A stretch of DNA of 64,000 nt from Mycobacterium yunnanensis (lineage in GTDB: Bacteria > Actinomycetota > Actinomycetes > Mycobacteriales > Mycobacteriaceae): NCBI RefSeq assembly GCF_025823185.1, contig NZ_JACKVK010000011.1, positions 186,615-250,614 on the forward strand, written 5' to 3'. The stretch's first letter is position 1. Every line of letters begins with the position of its first letter. Below the pieces are notes generated by a model that saw only the letters and a program-made list of their open reading frames with translations, had not been told where the DNA came from and ran no database searches. The translations under genes were made by a program, and so were the position numbers. Shown in pieces: positions 38,157 to 47,186 of the stretch.

Positions 38157-38793
38157 TACGCGCCTCTGCTCGACGGGCGAGCGCCGCGGGACTGGGCGGC
38201 GCCTCGGTGGTGGGTGCTGGATTCAAGACGGTGGGCAGTCGGCGCCACGCCGACCGGCGGCGACGCCTCGACTGCTGGCGGTCGCCGTTGGCCGACTCCA
38301 TCCGCTGCACGATTTGGCGGACCACCGCGCCGGGGTTTCGGCGGTTGGTGTTGATGCGCACCGTGGCGACCTGCCGGTACAACGGCACCCGCTGGGTCAT
38401 CAGTTCACGGAAGCGCTCGCCGGTGTCGCGACCGGCGAGCAACGGGCGGGCGGTGCCGCCGGAGGTCCGCCGAATACCCTCGGCCGCACTGATTTCCAAG
38501 TAGACGACGGTGTGCCCGGCCAAGGCGTCGCGCACCCGTGGCGTGGTGACCGCGCCACCGCCGAGTGACACCACACCGTCGTGCTCGACGAGCGCGGCGC
38601 ACACCACGTCGGCCTCGATGCGCCGGAACTCCGCCTCGCCCTCGACGAAGATGTCGGCGATGGAGCGGCCGGTGGTCTCGACGATCTTGGCGTCGGTGTC
38701 CAGCAGCGGCACGTCGAGCGCCTTGGCCAGGCGGCGCCCGATGGTGGACTTGCCCGATCCGGGCATGCCCACCAGCACCGCCACCGGTGCCAT
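38149..38793 (-). CDS. aroK: shikimate kinase with basic C-terminal extension
   Basis: A 214-residue kinase phosphorylating shikimate at the 3-OH. The P-loop GMPGSGKST is at 9-17, shikimate-binding Asp34 is in DTDAKIVE, Arg58 lies in EFRRIE, the GGGAV motif is at 78-82, and the lid Arg is in RPLLAGRD. The catalytic part ends around residue 168. It is followed by about 45 extra residues starting with an Arg-rich run (QQSRRRRRSAWRR) and then Pro/Ala-rich; typical AroK is about 175 residues. ATG 38793 overlaps the aroC stop by one base. Confidence 0.94.
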   Translation of the reverse strand: MAPVAVLVGMPGSGKSTIGRRLAKALDVPLLDTDAKIVETTGRSIADIFVEGEAEFRRIEADVVCAALVEHDGVVSLGGGAVTTPRVRDALAGHTVVYLEISAAEGIRRTSGGTARPLLAGRDTGERFRELMTQRVPLYRQVATVRINTNRRNPGAVVRQIVQRMESANGDRQQSRRRRRSAWRRLPTVLNPAPTTEAPPSPAALARRAEARND

Positions 38794-39998
38794 CAGCCCG
38801 ACGCCCGAGCGCGATCCCGTGCCGAGATCCCGCCCAGGTACGCGTCGACGTTGGCCTTCGTCTCGGCCAGCGAGTCGCCACCGAACTTCTCGAGGGCGGC
38901 CCGCGCGAGGATCAGCGCCACCATCGACTCGACGACCACGCCGGCCGCGGGCACGGCGCACACGTCGGACCGCTGGTGGATCGCGACGGCCTCTTCACCG
39001 GTGGACATGTCGACGGTGGCCAACGCCTTGGGCACCGTCGAGATGGGCTTCATCGCCGCGCGCACCCGCAGCGGCTGACCGTTGGTCATGCCGCCCTCGA
39101 GCCCACCGGCCCGGTTGGTCGAGCGGATCGCGCCGTCGGGACCGGGGTACATCTCGTCGTGGGCCACGCTGCCGCGGCGGCGCGCGGTCTCGAAGCCGTC
39201 GCCGATCTCGACGCCCTTGATGGCCTGAATGCCCATCACGGCGGCCGCCAGCTGGCTGTCCAGACGGTTGTCGCCGCTGGTGAAGGATCCCAGCCCGATG
39301 GGCAGACCCTCGACGACCACCTCGACGACGCCGCCGAGGGTGTCGCCGTCCTTCTTGGCGGCCTCGATCTCGGCGATCATCGCCGACTCGGCGGACTCGT
39401 CGAACGCGCGCACGGGGCTGTCGTCGATGCGAGGGAGGTCGGCCGGTCGGGGCGACGGCCCCTGGTAGGGCGACGACGCACCGATCGAGACGACGTGGGA
39501 GAGCACCTCGACCCCGAGCGCCTGACGCAGGAACACCCGCGCGACGGTGCCCGCGGCCACCCGGGCGGCGGTCTCACGGGCACTGGCCCGCTCCAACACC
39601 GGGCGGGCGTCGTCGAAGCCGTACTTGAGCATGCCCGCATAGTCGGCATGTCCGGGGCGCGGGCGGGTCAGCGGGGCGTTGCGCGCTCCGTCGAGGTCGG
39701 CCTGCTCGACCGGGTCGGGAGCCATCACGGTCTCCCACTTGGGCCATTCGGTGTTGCCGATCTCCACGGCGATCGGGCCGCCGAGCGTCACGCCGTGGCG
39801 CACCCCCGTCAGCACCGTGACGGCATCGGCCTCGAACTTCATCCGGGCGCCGCGGCCGTAACCGAGTCGGCGCCGCTTCAGCTCGGCGGCAATGTCGGCC
39901 GTGGTGACCTCGACGCCGGCCACCATGCCCTCGACCATCGCCACGAGTGCTCGGCCGTGTGATTCACCAGCTGTGGTCCATCGCAACACGCGGCCCAT
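38793..39998 (-). CDS. aroC: chorismate synthase
   Basis: A 401-residue FMN-dependent enzyme (aroF in M. tuberculosis nomenclature) converting EPSP to chorismate. Signatures are GESHGRALVAMVEG at the N-terminus, the RRLGYGRGARMKFE loop, GHADYAGMLKYGFDDARPVLERASARETAARVA split over the FMN site, and NRAGGLEGGMTNGQP near the C-terminus. It is the first gene of aroC-aroK-aroB-aroQ. The start is preceded by a 33-bp gap from the GNAT gene. Confidence 0.97.
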   Translation of the reverse strand: MGRVLRWTTAGESHGRALVAMVEGMVAGVEVTTADIAAELKRRRLGYGRGARMKFEADAVTVLTGVRHGVTLGGPIAVEIGNTEWPKWETVMAPDPVEQADLDGARNAPLTRPRPGHADYAGMLKYGFDDARPVLERASARETAARVAAGTVARVFLRQALGVEVLSHVVSIGASSPYQGPSPRPADLPRIDDSPVRAFDESAESAMIAEIEAAKKDGDTLGGVVEVVVEGLPIGLGSFTSGDNRLDSQLAAAVMGIQAIKGVEIGDGFETARRRGSVAHDEMYPGPDGAIRSTNRAGGLEGGMTNGQPLRVRAAMKPISTVPKALATVDMSTGEEAVAIHQRSDVCAVPAAGVVVESMVALILARAALEKFGGDSLAETKANVDAYLGGISARDRARASG

Positions 39999-40031
39999 CT
40001 TCCCATGGCGCCCTCGACCTGAGGTAATCCG

Positions 40032-40526
40032 TCACGCCAGGCTGCACTGCAACAGCAACGTGTCGAGCCGCCGGCCGTGCTTGACGCCGACGCCGACGAG
40101 CCGGCCCGCGTCGACGAAACCCAACCTGCGGTGCAATTCGACCGAGGCAGGATCACCGGTGTCGGCGATGACGGCGATCACCTCGCGCAACCTCGCCGCG
40201 CGGCACGCGTCGAGGAGGGCATGCAACAACTCGGTGCCGCAGCCCGTTCCGACGGCCGTCGGCGAGACGTAGACCGAGTCCTCGACCGTGCCGGCGTAGG
40301 CGGGCCGGGTCTTCCACGGTGCGCAGTACGCGTACCCGAGCACCTCGGCGTCGCGCTCGACGACCAGGAACGGCAACCCGGCCGCGACGACGGCGTCGAA
40401 CCGTCGCCGCCACTCCTGCTCGTCGGGTGGGTCGAGCTCGAACGTCGCGACGCTGGTCAGTACGTAGTGGGCGTAGATCTCGGCGACGACGGGCAGGTCA
40501 CTCGGTGTCGCGGCGCGTGTCGGCAT
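40032..40526 (-). CDS. GNAT acetyltransferase, phosphinothricin-acetyltransferase-like
   Basis: A 164-residue acyl-CoA N-acetyltransferase. The sequence resembles the Pat/Bar group: YAHYVLTSVATFELDPPD at the N-terminus, AYCAPWKTRPAYAGTVEDSVYV in the middle, the CoA loop around GTGCGTELL and SVELHRRLGFVDAG near the end. Chromosomal members acetylate small amines or amino-acid analogues such as methionine sulfoximine; actual resistance cannot be inferred. It follows the prepilin peptidase gene by 14 bp in the aro cluster. Confidence 0.85.
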   Translation of the reverse strand: MPTRAATPSDLPVVAEIYAHYVLTSVATFELDPPDEQEWRRRFDAVVAAGLPFLVVERDAEVLGYAYCAPWKTRPAYAGTVEDSVYVSPTAVGTGCGTELLHALLDACRAARLREVIAVIADTGDPASVELHRRLGFVDAGRLVGVGVKHGRRLDTLLLQCSLA

Positions 40527-40540
40527 GGTCGACGTCAAGG

Positions 40541-40978
40541 TTAGGTGAGCACGAGTGCGACCGCAGCCGCGGTGGCGACGCACATCGACGGGCCGTGGGG
40601 CACCGCGGCGTGTCTGGTCCCCGACCCGGTCGCCAGCACCAGCAGCCCCCACACCGCGGTGAGCAGCGGCGCCACCACCGCGGCGAGCACCCACGCGTCG
40701 ACGCCGAACGCACCGCTCAGCCCGCCGAGGCCGAGCGCCAGCTTGACGTCACCGCCCCCCATGGCGGCCGGGGCCACCAGGTGCACAACCAGATAGACGG
40801 CGGCCAATGCCAGCGCCCCGACCGCCGCCGCCGGGCCCCGTCCCGCGATCGCGGCGACGGTCAGGACCGCGACCGCGCCGGGCAGGGTGAGGGCGTTGGG
40901 CAGCCTGCGCTGCGTCACGTCGAACACGATCAGCGCAATCAGCCACGCCCCGGCGGCACCCAGGCCGATCCACCCCAC
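40541..40978 (-). CDS. A24 family prepilin peptidase
   Basis: A 145-residue membrane aspartyl protease with about five helices. The two catalytic aspartates are Asp20 in FDVTQRRLPN and Asp77 in the GGGDVK motif. It lacks the N-terminal methyltransferase domain of PilD, so it belongs to the short TadV/CpaA-like type. Its expected substrate would be a Flp/Tad pilin, but none is encoded in the window. It sits between aroE and the GNAT gene, as Rv2551c does near aroE in M. tuberculosis. Confidence 0.87.
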   Translation of the reverse strand: MGWIGLGAAGAWLIALIVFDVTQRRLPNALTLPGAVAVLTVAAIAGRGPAAAVGALALAAVYLVVHLVAPAAMGGGDVKLALGLGGLSGAFGVDAWVLAAVVAPLLTAVWGLLVLATGSGTRHAAVPHGPSMCVATAAAVALVLT

Positions 40979-40987
40979 CGATCGAGC

Positions 40988-41776
40988 CTACGGTCGCTCC
41001 AGCGCCGCCGTCATCGCCTCTTTGGGTGCAGGCAGACCGGTGAACCGCTCCACTTGGGCGAACGCCTGGTTCAGCAGCATCTCCAACCCGTTGACGACGC
41101 GGCCTCCGGCGTCGGCGACGGCTGCGGCCAAGGGGGTCGGCCACGGGTCGTAGATCGCGTCGAGCAACACCGGAGCCGGCGCGACGGCGTCGACGAACCG
41201 AGCGGCGACGTCGGCGGGAATCGTGTTGACCACGACGTCGACGCCGCGCACCGGCCGGCCCAGCTCGACCCAGTGCGACGTCATGCCACATCGCGTGCCG
41301 AGGTCGACGAGGGGCGCTGCCCGCTCGGGACTGCGCGCGACGACGGCGACGTCGCTGGCGCCCAGCTCGGCGAGGGCCACCACGGCCGCCGGGGCGGTAC
41401 CGCCGGAACCGAGCACCGCGGCCGACGACGGAGCCAGCCCGTCCAGGGCGCCGATCACGCCGTCGACGTCGGTGTTGTCGGCCAACCAGCCCGCGGCGGT
41501 TCGGACGAGGGTGTTGGCGGAGCCGACGAGGTGTGCGCGATCGGTCCGCTCGTCGGCGAACCGCAGCGCGGCGAACTTCCCCGGCATCGTGACCGAGAGC
41601 CCCACCCACTCGGGGCCGAGACCACCCACGAGGGACGGCAACTGGTCGGCGGTGCACTCGATGCGCTCGTAGGTCCAGTCGAGGAGTCCCAGCACGCGGT
41701 AGGCAGCCAGGTGCAACTGCGGTGAGCGGGAGTGCGCGATCGGCGAGCCAAGCACCGCCGCGCGGCGGGCCGTCAT
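40988..41776 (-). CDS. aroE: shikimate dehydrogenase
   Basis: A 262-residue NADPH-dependent enzyme reducing 3-dehydroshikimate. Shikimate-binding residues are in SPIAHSRSPQLHLAAY and in SVTMPGKFAAL (catalytic Lys), with NTDVDGVIGAL also conserved; the cofactor loop is VLGSGGTAPAAVV. The ATG overlaps the mltG stop by 4 bp (ATGA), and the prepilin peptidase gene begins 9 bp after its stop. It is separated from aroC-K-B-Q by two unrelated genes. Confidence 0.94.
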   Translation of the reverse strand: MTARRAAVLGSPIAHSRSPQLHLAAYRVLGLLDWTYERIECTADQLPSLVGGLGPEWVGLSVTMPGKFAALRFADERTDRAHLVGSANTLVRTAAGWLADNTDVDGVIGALDGLAPSSAAVLGSGGTAPAAVVALAELGASDVAVVARSPERAAPLVDLGTRCGMTSHWVELGRPVRGVDVVVNTIPADVAARFVDAVAPAPVLLDAIYDPWPTPLAAAVADAGGRVVNGLEMLLNQAFAQVERFTGLPAPKEAMTAALERP

Positions 41777-43029
41777 CGTGCGCTGTCGAGCACACCGTTG
41801 CGTCGGGCCACCTCGATGTTGGCCAGATGCTGCTGGTAGTCGCGCGTGAACAAGGTGGTGCCCTGCATGTCGACGGTCACGAAGTACAGCCAGTCCCCCG
41901 GCTCGGGGTCCTCCGCGGCGGCGACGGCGGGCTGACCTGGCGAGCAGATCGGCGTGGCCGGAAGCCCTTCTCGCACATAGGTGTTCCAGGGAGTGTTCCT
42001 ACCCCGGTCGGCATCGGTCGTGGCGACCTCTTGACGATCCAGCGAGTAGTTGACCGTCGAGTCGAACTCCAGCCTGCGGTGGTCGGGGGCGATCAACCGG
42101 TTGTAGATGACCCTGGCGACCTTGGCGAAGTCCTGCGGCTTGGATTCCCGCTGCACCAACGACGCGACGATCAGCACCTGGTAGGGCGTCAGATTCTCGG
42201 CGTTGCCCGCGGCCAGCAATCCGTTCTGCTCGTAGTTCGCGACGCTGGCGCCGATGAGCGTCGACAGGATGCCCGTGGCCGGGGCCGACGGGTCGATGTT
42301 CCAGGTACCCGGTGCGATCAGACCCTCGATGCGACGGTGGTCCCGTCCCATCGCCTTGACGGGATCGGCGGCCCACGCGGGAATCGCCAGGGATGCGAGA
42401 TCGGCGGCGCCCGCGGCGTTCTTCAGGTCCCCCGCGGTCACACCGCACGTGCGGTCCCCGTCCAGGTCGACGCACGTGGCGTCGGCGATCAGCGAGAAGA
42501 CGCCCTTGGTGACGGCGCCGGACTTCACGTCGGCGATGTCGTCGAGTTGGCGGCCCTCGGGGATCGTGAAGCGGCCGACCCGGTTCTGGGGATCGGCGAG
42601 CCGGGTGACGGCGTTGGCGGCCGGGATCTCGGTGCGCACCTTGTAGAACCCCGGCTGGATTGCCGAAATGGACGCGTTGCCCGCGGCGGCGTCGACGAAG
42701 GCCTGCGACGTCGCGACCACGCCGCCGTCCTGCAGGGTCTTGCCGATGGCGGTGGTGGTGTCACCGGTGTGCACCTGCACCACGACGTCCTTGACCCCGT
42801 CACCCGAGTAGTCGCTGGGCGTACCACCGAACAATCCGTGCCACACCTTGGAGCCGAGCAGGCCGGCGCCGACGATCACGGCGACGAGCACCAGCACCGA
42901 GAGCACGGTCAGGTTGCGACGCCGTCGCCGGTTGCGGTTGGCGCGCGCGCGTTCGGTGCGGCTCATCGTCCGGCGTGGCCGCCCCACCGCTTCGGGGGCC
43001 GGGCGGTCGCGGCCCCAGTCGTCAGGCAT
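41773..43029 (-). CDS. mltG: endolytic murein transglycosylase MltG
   Basis: A 418-residue membrane-anchored YceG-like enzyme that cleaves nascent peptidoglycan and releases new strands. A basic cytoplasmic N-terminus (NRNRRRRRN) precedes one membrane helix (about 41-60); the LysM-like segment is followed by the catalytic domain with VLIVASLVQRESK, where the Glu is the catalytic residue, and VARVIYNRL. It overlaps ruvX by 8 bp and aroE by 4 bp, the usual alaS-ruvX-mltG-aroE order. Confidence 0.94.
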   Translation of the reverse strand: MPDDWGRDRPAPEAVGRPRRTMSRTERARANRNRRRRRNLTVLSVLVLVAVIVGAGLLGSKVWHGLFGGTPSDYSGDGVKDVVVQVHTGDTTTAIGKTLQDGGVVATSQAFVDAAAGNASISAIQPGFYKVRTEIPAANAVTRLADPQNRVGRFTIPEGRQLDDIADVKSGAVTKGVFSLIADATCVDLDGDRTCGVTAGDLKNAAGAADLASLAIPAWAADPVKAMGRDHRRIEGLIAPGTWNIDPSAPATGILSTLIGASVANYEQNGLLAAGNAENLTPYQVLIVASLVQRESKPQDFAKVARVIYNRLIAPDHRRLEFDSTVNYSLDRQEVATTDADRGRNTPWNTYVREGLPATPICSPGQPAVAAAEDPEPGDWLYFVTVDMQGTTLFTRDYQQHLANIEVARRNGVLDSAR

Positions 43030-43537
43030 CGGTTGCTCCGCTGCTCTTGGCGAGGACGTCCCGCCGTCGGTCCAACCAGGTCTGCAGGATGCCGACGGCG
43101 GCCACCTGGTCGATCATCGATTTCTGTCCCTTCGCACGGATGCCGGCCTCTCGCAGCGACCTCTGGGCGGTGACGGTGGTGAGTCTCTCGTCGGCCAACC
43201 GCACCGGAATCGGGGCGATCTTCGCCGCGAGCGCGTCGGCGACGGCGATGGCGTCCAGCGCCGAGGGGCCGGTGCGGTCGGCCAGGGTGCGGGGCAGGCC
43301 GACCACGACCTCCACGACGTCCAGTTCCCCGGTGAGTACGACCAGGCGGCGGATGTGCTTGCCTGCGACGTCGCGCCGGTCGCGGGCCACGGTCTCGACC
43401 GGCGTCGCCAGGATGCCGTCGGGGTCGCTGGTGGCCACGCCGATGCGTACCGTGCCCACGTCGACGCCGAGCCGTCGCCCTCGTCCGGGGTCGTCACCAC
43501 CCGGCCGGTCGGGCTGACGGTCGTCGGTGTCGGTCAA
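43022..43537 (-). CDS. ruvX: RuvX/YqgF Holliday-junction resolvase-like nuclease
   Basis: A 171-residue RNase H-fold protein involved in 16S rRNA 5'-end maturation and/or DNA repair. Landmarks are the first Asp strand LGVDVGTVRIGVA, VVEVVVGLPRTL, RLADERLTTV and the final Asp in MIDQVAAVGIL. The start is an uncommon TTG (43537), 5 nt after the alaS stop with GGAG 9 nt upstream inside alaS. The N-terminal 20 residues are disordered and acidic. Confidence 0.92.
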   Translation of the reverse strand: MTDTDDRQPDRPGGDDPGRGRRLGVDVGTVRIGVATSDPDGILATPVETVARDRRDVAGKHIRRLVVLTGELDVVEVVVGLPRTLADRTGPSALDAIAVADALAAKIAPIPVRLADERLTTVTAQRSLREAGIRAKGQKSMIDQVAAVGILQTWLDRRRDVLAKSSGATDA

Positions 43538-43542
43538 GGAGG

Positions 43543-46227
43543 TCAGCTCCGGGCGATCTCGGCCAGCAGCGCCGACAGCGCCGCGTCGACGTTCGCCGCT
43601 CCGCTGCCCGAGCCCTGCGCCAGGTCGGCCTTTCCGCCGCCGCGCCCGTTGAGCGGCCCGCCGAGGGCCTTGACGAGGTCTCCAGCGTTGAGGCCCAGGT
43701 CCTGAGCGGCCGGGTTGACGGCGACGACGAACGGGACCGCGTCACCCTCGCCCTCGGCGACCAGGGCCACCACCCCCGGCTCGGATCCGAGCTTGCCCTT
43801 GACGTCGCCGACGAGGCTGCGCAGGTCAGCCGCCGAGAGGCCGGTCATGCGCTGAGCCACGACACGAACCCTACCCACCTGTTCGGCGCTGGCGGCGGCG
43901 TCGGCCGCGGCCGCGCGGGCGCCGGCGAGCCGGGCCCGGTCGAGTTCTCGCTCGGCGACCTTGAGCCGCTCGACGAGCGTGGCGACGCGGGCGGGCACGT
44001 CCTCCGACGGCACCTTCAGCGACGACGCCAGGCCTGCCATGAGCGCGCGCTCCTTGGCCAGGTACCGGAACGAGTCGAGTCCGACGTAGGCCTCGACGCG
44101 ACGCACACCCGAGCCGACGGAGGATTCGCCGAGGATCGTCACGGGTCCGATCTGCGCGGAGTTGTGCACGTGGGTGCCGCCGCACAGTTCAAGGGAGAAG
44201 GGTCCGCCGATCTCGACGAGACGAACGTCCTCGGGATAGGCCTCGCCGAAGAGCGCCATCGCGCCCATCGCCTTGGCCTTCTCCAGTTTGGTGTACATCG
44301 TGTTGACCGCGTAGTCCGCTTGCACGGCCTCGTTGGTGACGACCTCGATCTGCTCGCGCTGATCGTCGCTCAGCGCACCCTGCCAGTTGAAGTCGAAGCG
44401 GAGGTAACCGGGCCTGTTCAGCGAACCGGCCTGAACGGCGTTGGGTCCCAACACCTGTCGCAACGCGGCGTGCACCATGTGGGTGCCGGAGTGGCCCTGG
44501 GTGGCGCCGTGGCGCCACGTCGGGTCGACGCTCGCGACGATGGTGTCGCCCTCGACGAACTCGCCGGATTCGACGTTGACCCGGTGCACGAACAACGTCT
44601 TCGCGATCTTCTGCACGTCGCTGACGGCGGCCCTGGCGGCGCCGCTGGAGCCCGTGCCCGTGATCGAGCCGACGTCGGCGATCTGGCCACCGGACTCGGC
44701 GTAGAGCGGAGTGCGGTCCAGGACGAGTTCGACGCGCTCGCCCTCTCCCCCGTGCGCCACCACCGGCACTCGCCTGCCGTCGACGAAGATGCCGAGAACC
44801 CTTGCCTCGGAGGACAACTCGTCGAAACCGGTGAATTCGGTGGCACCGGCGTCGACGAGTTCGCGGTACGCCGACAGGTCGGCATGGGCATGCTTGCGGG
44901 CGGCGGCGTCGGCCTTCGCGCGCTGACGCTGCTCGGCCATCAGGCCGCGGAAGCCCTCCTCGTCGACTGTCAGCCCGGTCTCGGCGGCCATCTCCAAGGT
45001 CAGTTCGATCGGGAAGCCGTAGGTGTCGTGCAGCGCGAACGCGTCGGCGCCGGACAGCACGGAGAGCCCGGATGTCTTGGTGGACTTCGCCGCATCGTCG
45101 AAGAGTCGCGATCCGGAGGCCAGCGTGCGATTGAACGCCGTCTCCTCGGCGATGGCGATCCGACTGATCCGGTCGAAGTCCGTGACGAGTTCGGGGTAGG
45201 AGGGACCCATGGCGTCGCGGACGCATGCCATCAGGTCACCCATGACCGGGGTGTCGACGCCAAGGAGCTTCGCCGAGCGGATGACCCGTCGCAGCAACCG
45301 CCGCAGCACGTACCCGCGACCGTCGTTGCCGGGGGTCACGCCGTCGCCGATGATGATCGCCGCGGTGCGGCTGTGGTCGGCGATGATTCGGTAGCGGACG
45401 TCGTCCGCGTGATTGCCTGCCCCATACCCGCGCGGGGCGATTCCGGCGACGAGGTCGATGGTGGGCCGCATCAAGTCGGTCTCGTAGACGTTGTCCACGC
45501 CTTGCAGCAGGCAGGCGACGCGTTCGACGCCCATGCCGGTGTCGATGTTCTGGCGCGGCAACGGGCCGAGGATCTCGAAGTCGGACTTGCCGGTGCCCTC
45601 GCCGCGTTCGTTCTGCATGAAGACGAGATTCCAAATCTCGATGTAGCGGTCCTCGTTGGCCTCGGGGCCGCCGTCGACGCCGTATTCGGGTCCGCGGTCG
45701 ACGTAGATCTCCGAGGACGGCCCGCACGGCCCGGGGATGCCCATCGACCAGTAGTTGTCGGCCATGCCGCGACGCTGGATGCGCTCCAGCGGCAGTCCGG
45801 CGACCTCCTGCCACAGACTGATTGCCTCGTCGTCGTCGAGATAGACCGTCGCCCAAAGGGTTTCGGGGTCGAAGCCGTAGCCGCCCTGATCCTGAGGATT
45901 GGTCAGCAGCGTCCAGGCGAACTCGATGGCGCCCTTCTTGAAGTAGTCACCGAAGGAGAAGTTGCCGGCCATCTGGAAGAACGTGTTGTGGCGGGTGGTG
46001 ATGCCGACTTCGTCGATGTCCGGGGTACGGATGCACTTCTGGACGCTGGTCGCCCGATTCCACGGCGGTTTCTGCTGACCCAGGAAGTAGGGCACGAACT
46101 GGACCATGCCCGCGTTGACGAACAGCAGGTTCGGATCGTCGAGGATGACCGATGCGCTCGGCACCTCGGTGTGACCCGCGTTCACGAAGTGATCGAGGAA
46201 GCGCTTCCTGATCTCGTGTGTCTGCAC
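43543..46227 (-). CDS. alaS: alanyl-tRNA synthetase
   Basis: An 894-residue class II synthetase charging tRNA-Ala. Motif 2 region ITTRHNTFFQMAGNFSFGDY is visible in the N-terminal domain. The editing domain has the zinc-binding sets GHSGTHMVH and CGGTHVHNSAQIG, and the C-Ala domain has GGGKADLAQGSG near the end. GTG 46227 is the start. It is the first gene of alaS-ruvX-mltG-aroE. Length is normal for the family. Confidence 0.97.
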   Translation of the reverse strand: MQTHEIRKRFLDHFVNAGHTEVPSASVILDDPNLLFVNAGMVQFVPYFLGQQKPPWNRATSVQKCIRTPDIDEVGITTRHNTFFQMAGNFSFGDYFKKGAIEFAWTLLTNPQDQGGYGFDPETLWATVYLDDDEAISLWQEVAGLPLERIQRRGMADNYWSMGIPGPCGPSSEIYVDRGPEYGVDGGPEANEDRYIEIWNLVFMQNERGEGTGKSDFEILGPLPRQNIDTGMGVERVACLLQGVDNVYETDLMRPTIDLVAGIAPRGYGAGNHADDVRYRIIADHSRTAAIIIGDGVTPGNDGRGYVLRRLLRRVIRSAKLLGVDTPVMGDLMACVRDAMGPSYPELVTDFDRISRIAIAEETAFNRTLASGSRLFDDAAKSTKTSGLSVLSGADAFALHDTYGFPIELTLEMAAETGLTVDEEGFRGLMAEQRQRAKADAAARKHAHADLSAYRELVDAGATEFTGFDELSSEARVLGIFVDGRRVPVVAHGGEGERVELVLDRTPLYAESGGQIADVGSITGTGSSGAARAAVSDVQKIAKTLFVHRVNVESGEFVEGDTIVASVDPTWRHGATQGHSGTHMVHAALRQVLGPNAVQAGSLNRPGYLRFDFNWQGALSDDQREQIEVVTNEAVQADYAVNTMYTKLEKAKAMGAMALFGEAYPEDVRLVEIGGPFSLELCGGTHVHNSAQIGPVTILGESSVGSGVRRVEAYVGLDSFRYLAKERALMAGLASSLKVPSEDVPARVATLVERLKVAERELDRARLAGARAAAADAAASAEQVGRVRVVAQRMTGLSAADLRSLVGDVKGKLGSEPGVVALVAEGEGDAVPFVVAVNPAAQDLGLNAGDLVKALGGPLNGRGGGKADLAQGSGSGAANVDAALSALLAEIARS

Positions 46228-46325
46228 GTGCTGCCGTCCCTTGATTACGTGGTGTCTTGCCCGATGCCGATTCTCGACCGCATCACACTACCGGCCCATC
46301 ACGATCAACTCTGCGAGGGCGCGGC

Positions 46326-46730
46326 TCAGCCCGCCACGAAGCTGATGCGCACCGAGCGCCGCGGGTTGTCGACGTTCAAGTCGACGAGCACGACACTCTG
46401 CCACGTGCCGAGCAGCGGTTCGCCACCCTGGACCGGAATCGTCACCGACGGCGGGACGAGGCCCGGCAGCACGTGATCGGCACCGTGGCCCGGCGAGCCG
46501 TGCGCGTGGCGGTAGCGGTCGTCGCGGGGCAGCAGTCGCTCCAAGGCGTCGACGAAGTCGGCGTCCGAGCCGGCACCGGTCTCGAGGATCGCGACGCCGG
46601 CCGTGGCGTGCGGCACGAAGACGTTGCACAGCCCGTCCCCTCTGGACGCGCAAAACGACCGCACGTCGTCGGTGAGGTCCACGGTGCGGCGGCGCGAGGT
46701 GTCGACGTCGATGACTTTCGAGTTCACCAC
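46326..46730 (-). CDS. YjbQ/UPF0047 family protein (Rv2556c-like)
   Basis: A 134-residue small protein with the family's conserved histidines: FVPHATAGVAILETG, HAHGSPGHGADHV, and TWQSVVLVDLN. Some members show weak thiamin-phosphate synthase activity, but the physiological role is unsettled. The histidine cluster suggests metal or phosphate binding. The two GTG codons at 46730 and 46727 are equally possible starts. A 98-bp gap separates it from alaS. Confidence 0.88.
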   Translation of the reverse strand: MVNSKVIDVDTSRRRTVDLTDDVRSFCASRGDGLCNVFVPHATAGVAILETGAGSDADFVDALERLLPRDDRYRHAHGSPGHGADHVLPGLVPPSVTIPVQGGEPLLGTWQSVVLVDLNVDNPRRSVRISFVAG

Positions 46731-46838
46731 CCGAGGTTACGTCGCACCGTTATTCACGGCGACGTTTATTCGCGCCCCCCGGGGGTACTTCCCTTCCAGC
46801 TCAACGCACCTCGTACCCCTCGACGAAAGTGACCTCCC

Positions 46839-47126
46839 ATGACCCCCACCGGCATCATCACCGCCATCGTCATCGGCCTCATCATCGGCCTGCTGGGACG
46901 ACTGGTCCTCCCCGGCAAGCAGCCCATCGGTTTGCTCGTCACCATCGGCGTCGGCATCGTGTCGGCACTGATCGGCACCTGGCTCGCCCGCCAGCTCGGC
47001 ATCCCGACCGCCACCAACGGCATCGACTGGATGGAGCTGCTTGTCCAGGTCGTCGTCGCCGCGGTCGGCGTCGCCCTGGTGGCCAGCCTCATGGGCCGGC
47101 GCCGCACGGGCGCGCTGCGCCGCTAG
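46839..47126 (+). CDS. GlsB/YeaQ/YmgE family membrane protein
   Basis: A 95-residue protein with three hydrophobic helices (about 5-22, 30-50 and 66-84) and the glycine pattern of the transglycosylase-associated family (GLIIGLLGRLVLPGKQ). Members are small stress-induced membrane proteins of unknown function. The C-terminus is short and basic (GRRRTGALRR). No strong ribosome-binding site is seen. It is convergent with rarA across a strong terminator hairpin. Confidence 0.88.
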   Translation: MTPTGIITAIVIGLIIGLLGRLVLPGKQPIGLLVTIGVGIVSALIGTWLARQLGIPTATNGIDWMELLVQVVVAAVGVALVASLMGRRRTGALRR

Positions 47127-47136
47127 TCCCCCGAGA

Positions 47137-47174
47137 ACTCAGGGCTGCGATCCGCGAAGATCGCAGCCCTGAGT
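47137..47174. terminator. bidirectional terminator hairpin
   Basis: A perfect 16-bp stem (ACTCAGGGCTGCGATC / GATCGCAGCCCTGAGT) with a 6-nt loop lies between the converging GlsB-like and rarA genes. On the plus strand it is followed by GCGTTTCG. The stem is long enough to serve both directions. Confidence 0.82.
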
Positions 47175-47186
47175 GCGTTTCGGGGT

